From Synaphobranchus kaupii (lineage: Eukaryota; Chordata; Actinopteri; Anguilliformes; Synaphobranchidae), in NCBI GenBank assembly GCA_029718625.1, contig CM056377.1, positions 37,222,199-37,286,198 of the forward strand: a stretch of DNA of 64,000 nucleotides, in the 5' to 3' direction. The notes below the pieces were generated by a model. That model saw only the letters and a list, made by a program, of their open reading frames with translations, made no database searches and was not told the origin of the DNA. Below, piece by piece: positions 13,041-25,743 of the stretch; position 1 is the stretch's first letter; each line of letters opens with the position of its first letter. A program made the position numbers and the translations under genes.

Positions 13041-13900
13041 CCGCCTCATACCTGCGACCACAGATCAGCGGCATTAAAGAAGAAACAAAGGCGACTGACA
13101 GTAATCCCCCCGTAATTTGCCGTGAAACTCCAACCGCGGGTGAATTTCGGTTCAGAGAATGCCCGGCGTCGAGTTGCTAATGGGTTCGCGCGCGCTTCTC
13201 TGTCTCCTAGGCGCCACTGTAAACGGCGCGGGAGGTCACGGGCTCGTTTTTTTTTGGGTTCTTGCATTCGCGCGTCTGCGAAGCCCGCAGAAACAAACAA
13301 GGGGGATGCGTGTCTCGCCGTTGTTACGATCACCTTGTGGCGAACCGCCCCCAAAGGATTCCCAGTCCCTCTCCTCGCACTGCAGCGGAATCCGTTGGTG
13401 CCGCGCGGCACGCCGTCCTGGTGGCATTGCTGTTTATTTGCGCTCGCCGTGCACCGTACCTGTAATGTATTGCACTCATCTATTAAGAGAGCAGAGCGAG
13501 TAAGCGGAGCGTGTAACACGCTATATAGGTCATGTAACTGCGAGGCATCGGTGTGTGAAGATCAGGATGCCTCCCCGTCATTCGCTGTTTTCGGATGCTC
13601 ACGCGTGTCAACTCAATCACGGCCGTTCCCTTTGCCGCGCTCCCAGGTGCGGTCTGCGCTGGTCTGCCACGCAATTACGACCGCGCGCGGTTACGGTCGC
13701 TCGCGTGCGCTCGCACACAAACGCACAGGCGCACGCACGCAGGCGCTTACACACACAAAAAACAGAGCCGCACGCACGCATAAACACACGCACGCACGGG
13801 TAGTAGAACCACAGAAACGCGTAAACATGCATACCAAACAGTTTAGAAAGCTCCTTCTTCTTAGTTGTTAGTTGGGTAGGGTGGGGCATGGCCCTCCTGG
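13041..13900. other. CpG-rich island-like region in intron I-J
   Basis: This segment has many CG dinucleotides (CGCGCGCTTCT, GCCGCGCGGCACGCC, CCGCGCGCGG) and high GC content next to AT-rich intron. That is the signature of an unmethylated CpG island in a vertebrate genome. Six overlapping ORFs of 60-250 codons on both strands reflect depletion of stop codons in GC-rich DNA, not genes. The 13690-13800 part degrades into CGCA/CACA alternation. It could hold an alternative promoter or enhancer; this is inference. Confidence 0.45.
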
Positions 13901-14550
13901 TAGAAGACCCTTTTCTAGGGCCATGCTTGGACCCTGCGGAGGAGAAGTGGGAGAGGAGGACTACACCCCCCAGGTGGCAGTGGCTGACTGGCTGAGGAGG
14001 GAGGGCAGAGGCCATCTGGGGCAGACTAGGGCAGACCGGGGCGGGGGCCTTATTATCACATGACTCACCATCAGGGCAAAGCGCTCGGCGAGCCCCAGCC
14101 TGGTTCAGCCAGGGTGAGTCAACCAGGAAGTTTCAGACCGCACCAGTGTTTGTAAACTCTAGGTGACCCTCTAATTGGCTCCATAATTATGATTTGTCTG
14201 AAAAAACAGCGATGACTGAAAAAGCAAACTCCATGAGAGGACTGCACGGCAGGTCACGGTTAAAGAGTAACTTAATTTTGTGTACTGACGTTTGGATTTC
14301 TTTAACAACTGCTACTCAAAACACAACCGGGGTGGTTGGAGCCCAGGAACCATTACCACAGGTAATTATGCATTCTTGAGTAGAGGCGGCCTCTTGAAAC
14401 AGGGCCTCATTGTGTGATGGTAACTGAAGCAACTACAACTCTGCTTGGTTAGTTTGTATCCTTGGGTGGAGGATGATCCTTGTGTATAGTATATACTGCA
14501 TCATCAAGACAGTATTACCCAGAGCCCAGGACCATTGCCACAGGTAATTA
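13901..14550. other. Intronic DNA, no gene seen
   Basis: A GC-rich shoulder runs to about 14060 and is followed by ordinary AT-rich intron. A short sequence (GCCCAGG, CCATT, CACAGGTAATTA) occurs near 14341 and again near 14524, immediately beside the foldback element that follows. Confidence 0.4.
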
Positions 14551-15477
14551 CAGTGCAAAAGTATTTGGACAGTGACAAAATGTATTTGTTGTTTTGGCTC
14601 TGTACTCCAGCACATTGGATTTGAAATGGAGCAGTGACTATGAGGTTAAAGTGCAGACTTTCAGCTTTATTTTTGAGAGTATTTACATCCATATCAGGTG
14701 AACTGAGTAGCAATTGTAGCCCTTTTATACATAACCCCCCTCCCTACCAAAAGTAATTGTACAAATTTAATAAATGAAATACTTTAAAAAAAAAAAAAAT
14801 ATTACCCACACCTGCTGTTGATATTGCATGCCATTACTTTTGATGCGACCCAACAACATCAAAATGCTCTTATTTTCAGGTACTCTTACAAGCGATACTA
14901 TAACCTCTCTGCATTTGAATGGTTCTCTATGAGAATTGGGGGGGGGGGGGGACTAGATGAAGATGTAAATTATGCTGAAACAGATGGGGCACATGGTCGG
15001 CTAAATGGCTTTAAGTCTTCAAGAGTCTGAGGTATCAAACGAGCCTCAAACTATCATTCTGCTGCCCTTAAAGTGATCCATTTTCCAATCCAAATTCCCA
15101 GAGAGATCCATTCAAATGCATAGAGGTTATCGTATTGCCTGTACCTGACAATAAGATATCAAGAGTCTTTTGATGTTGTTGGGTCACAAACATCTGGATG
15201 TCATGGCATGCAAAGGATATGCAACCACATATTAAATATGATGACTTTATTTATGTTCATTTGTCCAATTACTTTTGGTCCCCAAAAAATGGGGGTATAA
15301 AAATGGCTACAATTGCTACATGGTTCACCCGATATGGATGTAAACACCCTCAAATTAAAGCTGAAAGTCTGCACTTTAACCTCATAGTCACTGTTCCATT
15401 TCAAATCCAATGTGCTGGAGTACAAAGCCAAAACAACTAAAAAATGTGTCACTGTCCAAGTACTTTTGGACTGCACT
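14551..15477. mobile_element. Tc1-ended foldback (MITE-like) element with TA flanks
   Basis: It begins CAGTGCAAAAGTATTTGGAC after TA and ends with the inverted counterpart CAAGTACTTTTGGACTGCAC before TA. These are the ends and target dinucleotide of Tc1/mariner elements. Terminal inverted repeats are long: about 14551-14700 pairs with 15325-15477. The interior carries the core also found at 5.4 and 49.3 kb (AAGCGATACTATAA, CTGCATTTGAATGG, GCATGCAAAGGATATGC). No transposase is encoded. A TA-rich stretch follows. Confidence 0.85.
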
Positions 15478-15539
15478 ATATATATATATCTATATATATA
15501 CTGTATATATATATACAAGTGAGAGAGAGAGGGAGAAGG

Positions 15540-15571
<32 letters not shown>

Positions 15572-16057
15572 TACATACAAACTGTACCCTAGAACATAAA
15601 GTACTGTTCACGCAGAGGAAACCCCCCCATACTTTTTACTTTACACTGATAGGTTCTGTCAAGCTGCTAGCTGAATCTGAGTGGTCTTTGTCCCATGCTT
15701 CCATTTGGTAGCACTAAGTGACTGATTTAGAATCAATGCCTGTGTGTTTCAGAGAAACCAGCTGTGGGTTAAGCAGATAGCATTCAAGTGAGCTAACCTA
15801 ATTCTAACCAATCTGCCCTGGATTTATTGTTGATGTCTGTATTTAGAAATCTGATATAGTCCATATCAGTCTCTTTACTCCCATCAGGAGAGACAACCGC
15901 TATTTCTTTTAGGACTGTGAACATCAAAACATGTCTCCCAGCGGGGACATAAATTCACAATTTGTAGACGTTACCACAGAATGCACAGACAGGGTAAGAG
16001 CCAGGAAGTGACAATCATGCAGCACAGTTCCGATAAACGTACATAAATCTAAATAAG
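15478..16057. repeat. TA-rich and (GA)n simple repeats, then plain intron
   Basis: About 15478-15516 is TA alternation beside the foldback element, and 15520-15572 is (GA)n-rich. The remainder to 16057 shows nothing recognisable. Confidence 0.7.
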
Positions 16058-16335
16058 CAATACAGTAAATATCATTTGCAGTATACAGTATGTATGCATA
16101 CACAAACAAGCATTCAGATAAATAAGAAATACAGTAAATATCACTTGCAGTATACAGTATGTATGCATACACAAACATGCATTCAGATAAATAAGAAATA
16201 CAGTAAATATCACTTGCAGTATACAGTATGTATGCATACACAAACATGCATTCAGATAAATAAGAAATACAGTAAATATCACTTGCAGTATACAGTATGT
16301 ATGCATACACAAACATGCATTCAGATAAATAAGAA
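16058..16335. repeat. 69-bp tandem repeat, four copies
   Basis: The marker GTATACAGTATGTATGCATA begins at 16081, 16150, 16219 and 16288, an exact period of 69 bp with very few differences. Since 69 is a multiple of three, frames stay open on both strands and yield 23-residue repeated ORFs. No start context, splice site or family supports translation, so I call it a non-coding minisatellite. Confidence 0.95.
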
Positions 16336-17355
16336 CCTACTGAGAAATACAAGGACATACAGTACATGGGCAAGATAATCAAAGTGATAATGTGACATAG
16401 AAATTATATGAAATATACGATGCTATTGATAGCTCATATTTAAAGAGTTTGCTACTGTCCATCAGGACTAATGAAGCTAATGTATGCAGTGCATATGTAA
16501 AGTAGCACTTTAAAATGTGGATTTATTTTGAGAAATAATTTCAGAATGCATATATTATTTTAAATGAGCCATGTGTCCACTCAAAACAGGATTTGAACTG
16601 CCAACTTAACAACTGAGAAGAGAATAGGCACAAAAAAAAAAATCTTTTATGCCATCATCTAGAGCAAGGTTTCCGCATAATTACGTATCTGACTCCTAGC
16701 GATTATAAAAATGCTCTCTTGACATTGTGCATCTTTCTAGGGTCCAACTGGTGGTAGAAATAAGTGTCAGTACCACGGATGTCTGAGGTTTACTGTCCTT
16801 GCTACTTAAAATCAAAATTTCCCAGGCTGACTTTCCTTCATACTCTCGTGACCCAAACGATGGCAATTACCAATTACCTGGGGAAGCTGTGATTAATGAA
16901 CAATGTATATTAAAACTAATAAATCATGAGGCCACTTTCCCTCTGATGGAGGGAGTGAATATTTTCAGGTAAGCGGTGAGTCACGGAGAGACAGTTCGGA
17001 GTGACTTCACCTGCGGCTGAGTTCCTCTGGCTACCTTCCAGGACGGGCCTGGTTCCTGCATAAACAAGCCTGTCAGTGCTCCAGAACTACACCCCGCCAT
17101 CTTTACCAAGGTTTCCCTCTCATTCTAATTTTACCTTCCATTTGCATGCTCCTTTGGACTAATTAAATCTTTTCTCTCAAGTCATCGGGATGACAAATAA
17201 TGTGATGCAATTCTGGCACATTATTATGTATGAAATGTGGGTATAATATATTCCACTCGGCTGAATGTCTCGAGACTGTGTGTAATGAGAACAACAGCAC
17301 AACTCTGCTCTGTGTGTAGCCCGCACAAGTACCTCGCCCACCCAACCCCCTCTCC

Positions 17356-17401
<46 letters not shown>

Positions 17402-20400
17402 TTTCATCAAGACAAAAGCTGCTGACCTTCCTATTCAGTACCACCCACCCCCTTCCTTTTCCCTAAACACAGTTTATATATAGTGCCGGCTTTCCACTGG
17501 GATCCTTTCGGTTTGAGTTCTGTCCCACTTGGCTTTAATTTACAGTGGGAAAATAATTAGAATCTCACTTTTGCGAAGACCGGAGTGAAAATGTAAACAA
17601 TGCTTCCCTGCGGGCGGGTGCTTCATCACGTTGACAGGGTGCATTTGAATTTGCCTGGGTGGGGGACAGGCTGGGTTATTTATGTGTCAGTCGAACATGG
17701 AAGCCCGGGCCTGGCGGAGATGGGCAGCGGGCTCCACCGCCCATGGCAGCTCGGCCGCCTAATCCCGGGCCGCGGAATCGGCTCACATCGGGCCGCGGAC
17801 GAGGGTCTACCTGTACACGCCCCCCCCGAAATCCCCCCCGCCCCTCCCCTTTGGGTGTCGGTGGGGGTGTGGGGGTGTCGCCGACGGTCCCCGCGCTCGG
17901 GGTGGTCACTCGCGTGCCACGCCTCCGCGGGCTCGTGCTCCCGCTGGCTGGATTTCAACAAGCATTTGCTTTGCAGCGCAGTTACAGGAGGAGAGGCGAT
18001 GCGCAGGGAGGAGAAGAGGGCCCCTCCCCAGCCATGCCTGGCCAGATGAGGCAGTGGCGCTCATTAACATGGACACTGACAGAGCCATTACGGTAAACAT
18101 GCGCAATAAGGAGATCACGTTCACGTGATTAGGAAAGCTTTTAAAATAGCTTGGATTCATTATGATTTTGATTTGAACCGTGCTCATTGACCGAAGGCTC
18201 TGACCTCTATGCCAGAAGCTGGATTTCATCTGTATGTTCAAGACCTCATACCTATCCATTTTACTCAGTTTACTAATACTGAAGAAAATCTGCAAATCTC
18301 AGCAAATTTACATGTTAAATAAAAAGACGTCTTGAATAAATTAAATAATTGAAGAGTTTAAGGAGAGATGTTATCTTCGCTCCTGATAATCCTGGAAATA
18401 ATCTGCATAATTCACTGTTACTAATTTCCTTTTATCACTTCAAAATGCCTATTTATTCCACAACAGACTGTTATAAATACATTCTCCATTTCACAGAGCA
18501 GAAACAGCCGATGTCTCACAGACTTTTCCAGAACCATGGCCCGTGTTCTGGACCAGGTCTTCAGGAAGAGCTAACCCGAAGTCCAATTTTTCCCGTAGCC
18601 TATGTTTGCTCATTTTAGCCATCAATACACATGGCCACGTTGCTCCTAAACGCTTATGCTCAATGCTTATAGCCGCCTTACATTCGGAGGGCGGAGCACA
18701 GCTCCGCCTGCACAGGGGCTCAGTTATGGAGGGGGTGGAGGGACGTCAGTGACAATGAGGGTTGATCTTCCTCTGTTCCATCGCAGAAATTGAGGACCGT
18801 TCATCCTTGAAGGCAGATTTCACAGACGGAGATAATGTATGCATCTGTGGCATCTACTTTTGCTGGAATGATATGGAAGCAACAAGCTATTTATTCGTAA
18901 CCCACTCAAAAGCCCAAAATGGAAAATCACACCACACATCTATGTACTGCAAAAGAGCATTACATTACAGAGAACTGCAGATTATTCTGTGTACATTCAA
19001 AGGATCCCTTAAATGCTCAGATTAGCAATGTTGCTTCATTTCCATTTTAAAAGAGCCGATTGTTTGTCACACTGGGTGTGGGAAAAGACATGCAATGGAT
19101 GTATTTTCAATTTACTCATCCGATTGTTTCTGTAACAGATACATTTCTGTTGAAAAGATGCACTTGTCGAAAGATAAGCTATACATTGAAAGAAAAGTGT
19201 ACCTAATTTACCATACCATATGCAGCAATGCGTTTAGATCATCCCTCAAAGGCTACGGCGATTTGTGTAACTTTGCTTTGCTGCAAGTTTCCCTAGATGG
19301 CTTGAACTGCCAGCTCACACCACCAGATAAGAGATGTAATAATGATACGTCTCAGACATATCTCTCCTTGGGTTGTCATCCCACCCTTAAGACTGGACTA
19401 CTGTCACGACAGTAATCGCAGCCCTGTGGGGGCGAAAGAAGACTCGAAGGTCAAACTCTTTAAGACACGGTAAAATGAACGAGGTCGCGGCCTTTCTGTG
19501 TGTGGCCCTGCTTTTTGTGCGGGCGACCAATAAGCAGAATAAAAAAACCTCTCCTTTTCAGGTGTTTTGCAGCGGTTTACGCAGTCCGGGCCATTTAATG
19601 GGGATGTCATCATTCAGTCACTGTGTGCTTTACGGCAGCGGCACCGGCAGCCGCTGTTATGACTGTTCTTATTAGCCCTGTGATCTATCGCTGATCAATT
19701 ACAGGAGCGTTAACGACCCCATGGATCACGGGGAAAAAACAATTCCAACACCCTCTGTTCATCAACGGTCAACTCAGAGTACCGAAGGCACAAATTACAG
19801 TCCTCCCATCCGCCGGCGTTACGGCTGAGATGGAAGTTGTGCAATCCCTTTGGATTTGGACAATTACTGTGAAGAATGTGGCGTAATCCCCGATATTCTC
19901 CCCCTCTCCCCTCCCCCTCCCACGGCCCTCTATCAGGTAATATTGTTCAAACATCATTTCCCCCCCCTTTAAAGGGTCGAGCCTGGAAGAATGCGGGACG
20001 CAAACATTTAGAAGCAGAACGAGGGCGCATTTTCTTAAATATCCCATTCACTCTGCGCGCCGCCGCCCGAGCGCTCACTCATTCGCCGACAGTCCAATTT
20101 GTTCCTCCTGTTTCACATTACGGGTGCCCCGGCGAAATGCGCCGAGGATCTATAGGAGCCGGGGAGGGAGAGAGAAGTTCAGCAGAAACATGTGGCTCCA
20201 ATTTTGCGGCTCGCAGCTGTATGTGTTTCGACAGCCGACAAAGGCCCCGCGCGACATAGCATGATGAAGCTGAGGTCCATCCCGGACATCCCGTCGCTGT
20301 ATATGCACGGCAGCCTGGGTCGAGAACAAAAAAAACAAAAAAACAGCAAATGCATTTTCATTTGTCTCCATTTGTGACACAAAGAGACCTTCCCGGATCA

Positions 20401-21222
20401 GAGTCACTTCCTCTCTGGGGCTGGCTGGGCTCTACCTCCTGCTCTGAGGAATCTTGAACCTGTTAAGGATCGGAAGATAATAATATCCTGCTCTTAATCA
20501 GGGGAGACATATTAACCAGCCCCTGAAACTCCGTAATTAAATGTTCACACTGAGTTGCGTTCAACTGAGAGCGCTTGCACATGCTTCTCTCTGCCGGGAA
20601 AGAGGGGAAATTTCTTTCAAAATGCAAACAGGAACCCAAAAAATGGCCATGGAAGCTATGCAGCTTTGGACTCAAAATTCTGTCAAATCAGTCACTTCCG
20701 CGTTCACACATAATTTGTAGACCGAAATATCAACTCTTACTTTCAAAGCGCACTGTCGATAGCTTTCTCGAAGCTAGCCTGCAGTAGCCTACGAGACTAA
20801 CCCCGTCCGTCCCATAGCAGGACGGCCGTGGAACGCTGTCGCTACAGCTGCCGTAGTGGCATTAACAGAGGTGGACAGGGCTGTGGTGTTTGTGAAGGGG
20901 GCTGTGCACTCCAAGTGGGTTTTAACCATTGTGTGACCGCGGAGCTTTCACACATTAAGGCCCACAAAAGTCCATGACCTTTTCACAAACACAGGCACAT
21001 ACCCTTTGCAGTCACATCTCATATTGAATTCTCTAATGCAGCGCTCCTGTGGCTGTAGCCTGGGGCCGTGGGGCTCAGAGCAGTGTCCACTAATAGCCGC
21101 TGTAATTGAAGAAGCTGCTCGGACCTGATTTGAACGCACCACTTCTCTGGGCAGGAGCAGCACTCCAGGAGCCACAATGCTTTCGGAATGACCTCTCTGT
21201 ATCAGGGAGGCATCTCTCTCTC

Positions 21223-21259
<37 letters not shown>

Positions 21260-22606
21260 ACTGTGCTCCTGTTTTGGCTACCTTCTTGTGCATTGCTCCC
21301 TATCTTTTCGTTATGGGCCCTTTGTCACCAGCTAGGCTTCCTGACCTTTTCCAGACAAATGTGCTGAATTGTATTTAAAAGCTTTGCCTCGCCATTACCT
21401 TTTTTAAGTTAAATTGTAATCTAAATGGGCAGGTGGACATCAATGTTGTCTCAGTCTGACACAAAAAAGCAAGATGGACGTTCCTCTGAAGCCAGTCCCT
21501 AACTGAATTAACATAAATGTTGTGCATAACACTTCCAATGGTTAAGCGCTGCAGGGATATCAAAGCGAAACTACTTCCAGTACAGAGATGAAAACACCAA
21601 AATTAGTTGTTTTCCTTATGTTACAATAAGGAGGCTTCTCTTCATTCATCTGTATGAGTGACATAAATGGGTGAACGTACTGACCACATAATATATGCGC
21701 TGCCCATTTTTAACAAAGAAATATTTCCAAGTAGAGTACAGTAGGTACTGTATATAGAAGCTCATCTTTCAGCAGACAGATAAGTCGACCGTTTTGCCAG
21801 CTGGAGACATGTTAGGATAAATGATTTCCCTGCGAGTACCTGGGCTGCCTAGCCAGTGATTGTCCACCAGTGACACCGAAGCACGATTCAGATTACAGCG
21901 GAGGTAATGTACCTCGCCCCCTTCGCTCGGCGGGGCGAACAGCGAATGGGATCGCCTGCGTGATGGTGACAAAGACCCAGGGAAGGCTGCTCTTCATTAG
22001 GACTCCAATCTGTGCCATCCCAACCTTGACAGCTTTACCCTCATGAATTGTTGCAAACCACCTTGGCTTTTCCGAAGTTTGCCCTGTGGTCACACATTAT
22101 CTAGACGCGGGAAGAAAAACTATGCGCCCGCGCAAACCTTGATGCGGCAGTTGCGCGATCCTGTTGTGGAAACATCTTGAGGGCAATCAACTGCTATTAA
22201 CACATGTCACGGGAACTTATGAATTACTGCAAAGATTACAGCTAACTGTACCGCTCCTCCATCATTGTCAAGACCTTCTGACAAAACAGTTTGCATACCT
22301 GCTTAAGTATTATAGAAATTAACACCTCCCTTCCAGGTATAGTAATCAAGAGGGTGACAGCAGACAATTAATTAGGTCCATCTGCATCACTGCCTTTACA
22401 TAATTAATGTGTTCATTACAGAACTTGAATATAATTTTGTACTTCAGACTCCCAGTTGCTCATGTGAATTGGGCGCGCAACTTTTAGCCTGCTTCCGTCT
22501 CAACTCGCAATAGCAACGTCAAGTGAAGACTGCAGACATAACATGCGACGCAATTAAAAACGGTTAAATGCGTGCTGTATGATATGGCCACGGCGTACCG
22601 CATCAT
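16336..22606. other. Long intronic stretch with CpG islands and TC tracts
   Basis: No exon is supported in this 6.3 kb. It contains (TC)n tracts at about 17354-17400 and 21212-21260. CpG-rich islands lie at about 17600-18060 and 19980-20270. Elsewhere it is AT-rich, single-copy-looking sequence, for example 16870-17000 and 20460-20620, with TAATTA-type cores. ORFs up to 149 codons at 17600-18096 lie in the CpG island and have no recognisable domain. Enhancer content is possible but unproven. Confidence 0.4.
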
Positions 22607-22640
22607 ACAGCCTTGTTCTCATTAAGGAGAACAAGGCTGT
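22607..22640. repeat. Perfect 14-bp hairpin
   Basis: ACAGCCTTGTTCTC and its exact reverse complement GAGAACAAGGCTGT flank a 6-base loop (ATTAAG). No T-run follows on either side that would suggest a small RNA terminator. It may be a chance or mobile-element-derived palindrome. Confidence 0.85.
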
Positions 22641-22729
22641 TTCATCCATTCCTTTAAAGTGTTTCAAGGACAGCAACAGGGACTCAGGAAGCTTCAGCTT
22701 CAGAACTTTTAAAATTTATATAATTATAG

Positions 22730-23212
22730 TTTTTTTTAAATTTAACCAGGTAGGTCAGCTGGCCAGGTAGGTCAATTCTCTTTTTCAGTGATGACCTGGC
22801 AAGTTGGGTAGCAATGCAAGTCATTGTGCAGCCAATCAAATATAGTGTCATTAGGTGGCCAGATGTAAAGAAGCATTTTGGGTGGGATATTTGCCAGGAC
22901 ACCACACTGCACCCCCGCTCTTTCGGACAGTGTAACAGGTTCTTTAATGATCACAAGGAGTCCGGAGCTCAATTCATAATCTTCTCTCAAGGACAGCACC
23001 ACACCTTCTATAGCACAGTATCCCAATCACTGTGCAGGGGCATTGGATTTCTGTCCAGATGGAAGGGTGCCCCCTACTACCAACAAGACCTCTTCCAGCA
23101 GCAACCTTCCTGTCCCAAAGAGGTAGTCAATCCAAGTACTAACCAAGCCCACCCTGGCTTTGTTTCTGCAGTTAGCCAAGGGACGGGTACGGAGTAGTAT
23201 GACTACTGGTAA
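22730..23212 (-). mobile_element. 5S-rRNA-derived SINE
   Basis: On the minus strand the head (about 23212-23105) carries recognisable 5S rRNA blocks: GCTTGGTTAGTACTTGGATT, close to the 5S internal promoter region (GCCTGGTTAGTACTTGGATG), and ATACTACTCCGTACC, resembling 5S ATACCACCCTGA. A body of about 370 bp follows. It includes CTCCTTGTGATCATTAAAGA and GTGTCCTGGCAAAT, similar to the body of a common fish 5S-headed SINE. It ends in TACCTGGTTAAATTTAAAAA, the kind of LINE-like tail with an A-rich end that SINEs use. It is diverged and presumably inactive, and is inserted in the sense orientation of the host gene's intron. Confidence 0.65.
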
Positions 23213-23999
23213 AGTTCCTCTGCCTTTATTCAACTGCTTCATTCAAACATCTCTATTTATAGAGCTTGCTATTGTTACATCTGTATTGCCATATTTAACG
23301 TTAGCAGTAATAATGTCAATTGCATGGCCTGGAAGAAACCATGCTGTACCATAAAGTTAATTGGTACGAGAAAAATCTGATTATATTTTATGATCGCCTT
23401 GTGAAAATTACAAGTTCGATAATAACAGGCCATTGGGAGATTTGTTATTGAATATGGACTTTTTTATTGTTTCTGTGCTTGAGGGAAACCATGAACTATG
23501 TACAAGGAATCTGCTTAAAGTTGCCTTACATCCCGTCTTAAGTTTCGGTGTGATGATAATTTTTTATACGTAAGAATTAAACACTCAAATATCCACTTTC
23601 CTACCTGTCACCAATATTCAAAAACACTTATTTAGTATTTTGCTTCCAACCATTTTTTCTCTCTCTTTTTCATCAATGCTGTAAATTTAGAAGTGTATTT
23701 ACTTATGAATTGTGACACCTTCCCATATTTCTATACACATTCATAAGATAAGAACAATGATATTTTGTTTCACAGAAACATTTCCTTTCAAGATTTCAGC
23801 TAAAATTATATATTATGCGACTTTATATCACAAATCACGGAAGTCACTGTTCTGGCAAAGTAAATAAGGTGATAAACACTGTGACATTGTCCTTTCCACG
23901 GTAACTTGATTTTTCACTTTCACATCCGTGTAACTTTTTGAGAGACCTAACGCACCGTTAATGTACCTGTGAATATATTTTCTGTTCTTTTTTCTTTCT
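23213..23999. other. AT-rich intron, no feature seen
   Basis: No exon, RNA gene or repeat could be supported. Confidence 0.4.
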
Positions 24000-24790
24000 T
24001 TTTTTTTTCCGTTTTTCGTAGCTAATGAAGGCCTTGTGGCCCATTGTTATTAAAATTACGCTTTTCCCTTGGATATTAATTGGGTCCATAATAAGAAACG
24101 CGTTGGATTCATTATTTAATTGCAGGGGCACATTTCGAATACAGTTTCTGAAATGTATTTTTAATGAAAAACACTACATCCTGACCTAATCATATCAACC
24201 TTATTCTATCTAATTAAGGATGCAAAAAATCATTAGAGTTGCAAAATATTAGTTTCAGCTCTGTCGGGCTGCTCCCCTCTCCTTCATGAATATATTTTTT
24301 CATGTCTATGATAAATAGTTAATGAGGGAAAAATGACAAAAATTTGCATGTAGGCAAATTAGTTTAATAGGGATATGTCTTTGCTGAGTTAGGAAAGTGA
24401 CCCTTTTTTGCATGGAGAAATTGCTACAATAATTATGAAATAATGGCAAGGCCCATCTTATTTAAATGAAAAATCGCCTGCCTGAATAATGTAAAAATCA
24501 TAAAATGCAATAACCTTAAATTTTCATCATACTGGCAAATGTGTTTAATGTGTTAGCATTTTATCAGTTTAATAAAGGCAAATTAGGACCAATATGAAAT
24601 ATGCAGTAATTGTTGTAATGCAGGGGAATATATGTAAAGCTGATTTGCAAGGACGAGCATGGCACGAAGCCATCTGCGAAATAGAACGCTGTCTTAATCA
24701 GAAACAAACTTACGGATACCGTAAATGGAAATGAAACTTTCTTCAGTAGGGCAGGGCCGCTTTCTCCCAATTAAATTACGTTCAGTGGTA
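24000..24790. promoter_or_regulatory. Candidate conserved non-coding (enhancer-like) stretch
   Basis: A repeat-free, AT-rich block is dense in homeodomain-type cores (TAATTA, ATTA, TTAATTG) and POU/octamer-like words (ATTTGCATG, TTTGCATGG). Its composition is typical of developmental enhancers in large vertebrate introns. No ORF is meaningful. This is inference from sequence texture only; conservation cannot be seen in a single sequence. Confidence 0.35.
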
Positions 24791-25708
24791 TTGTACCCCT
24801 TCGCCTCAATCCACCACCATCAAAAATACTTACTTTTGTTCAGAAAGAATTGTCTGCATCTACTTTAATGTATATTGCCTAACTCAGCCTTACCTCAGCA
24901 CTGGCTAACACTCAAGAAAACCTTTAACGACACAGGCAGCATAGTGTGATGACACCAACAGAAGCAGTCGACTACATTACGAGAATTCCAATGCCTCCTT
25001 GTGCTTTAAAATGCTTGAGCTTTGAGTAATGATGATTCTTTAAATTCTTTAATAGTATGATTATTCATTTCAGTGACCACCAAACTTTACGATGTACTGT
25101 AAATATTTAAACAAATATGTTAAGTAAACATTCCCAAGTTAATATGTCAGCTAGAGATATTTGTTATTGTTATGAATGGTTAATATTAATGTTACAGTAT
25201 TTGTAAAGAAAATTATGAAAAACAAGCTCAATATCAGCATAATATTTATGTTGCTTATGAATATGTAACAATAAAAAATATTATTCTTATCCATATTTAT
25301 ATCTTGTTTTCCATGTACAGTATATCACTGATCCATACCTGCCAACCCTGTCCTTCCAGGGAAACCACAGCTATTCACTTACATTTGGGAACACTAGATT
25401 AATAAGAAATCCAAAAATATCCCCACAAATAGGCTGCCAGAGTTGGAATAGTCCCATTTAATGAATGCCGTTGAAATATTAGCAGAACAGCAAAAACAAG
25501 ATGTATGCTGGTGACAATTAAAATTATAGAGGAGAAATTAAAGGGAACAGATCACTCAATTCTCCCATCTTCAGCTTAGGGGAAATAAAATATTCACTCA
25601 CTAAACTACGATTTTGCCTGGACTGCCAAAATATGTGACATACAAAGAGATGATAGAATAAAGAGATGTCCTCTAGCTGTATTGTGTTATTGTACTACAC
25701 ATTGTACG

Positions 25709-25743
<35 letters not shown>

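Noticed and set aside
13046..14015. Six overlapping ORFs, the longest 249 codons
   Set aside because: GC- and CpG-rich DNA with few stop codons. No domain, splice sites or single preferred frame.
16049..16382. ORFs with 23-residue repeats on both strands
   Set aside because: Caused by a 69-bp tandem repeat whose period is a multiple of three.
17600..18096. ORFs of 145-149 codons in overlapping frames
   Set aside because: Same GC-composition effect; no recognisable protein features.
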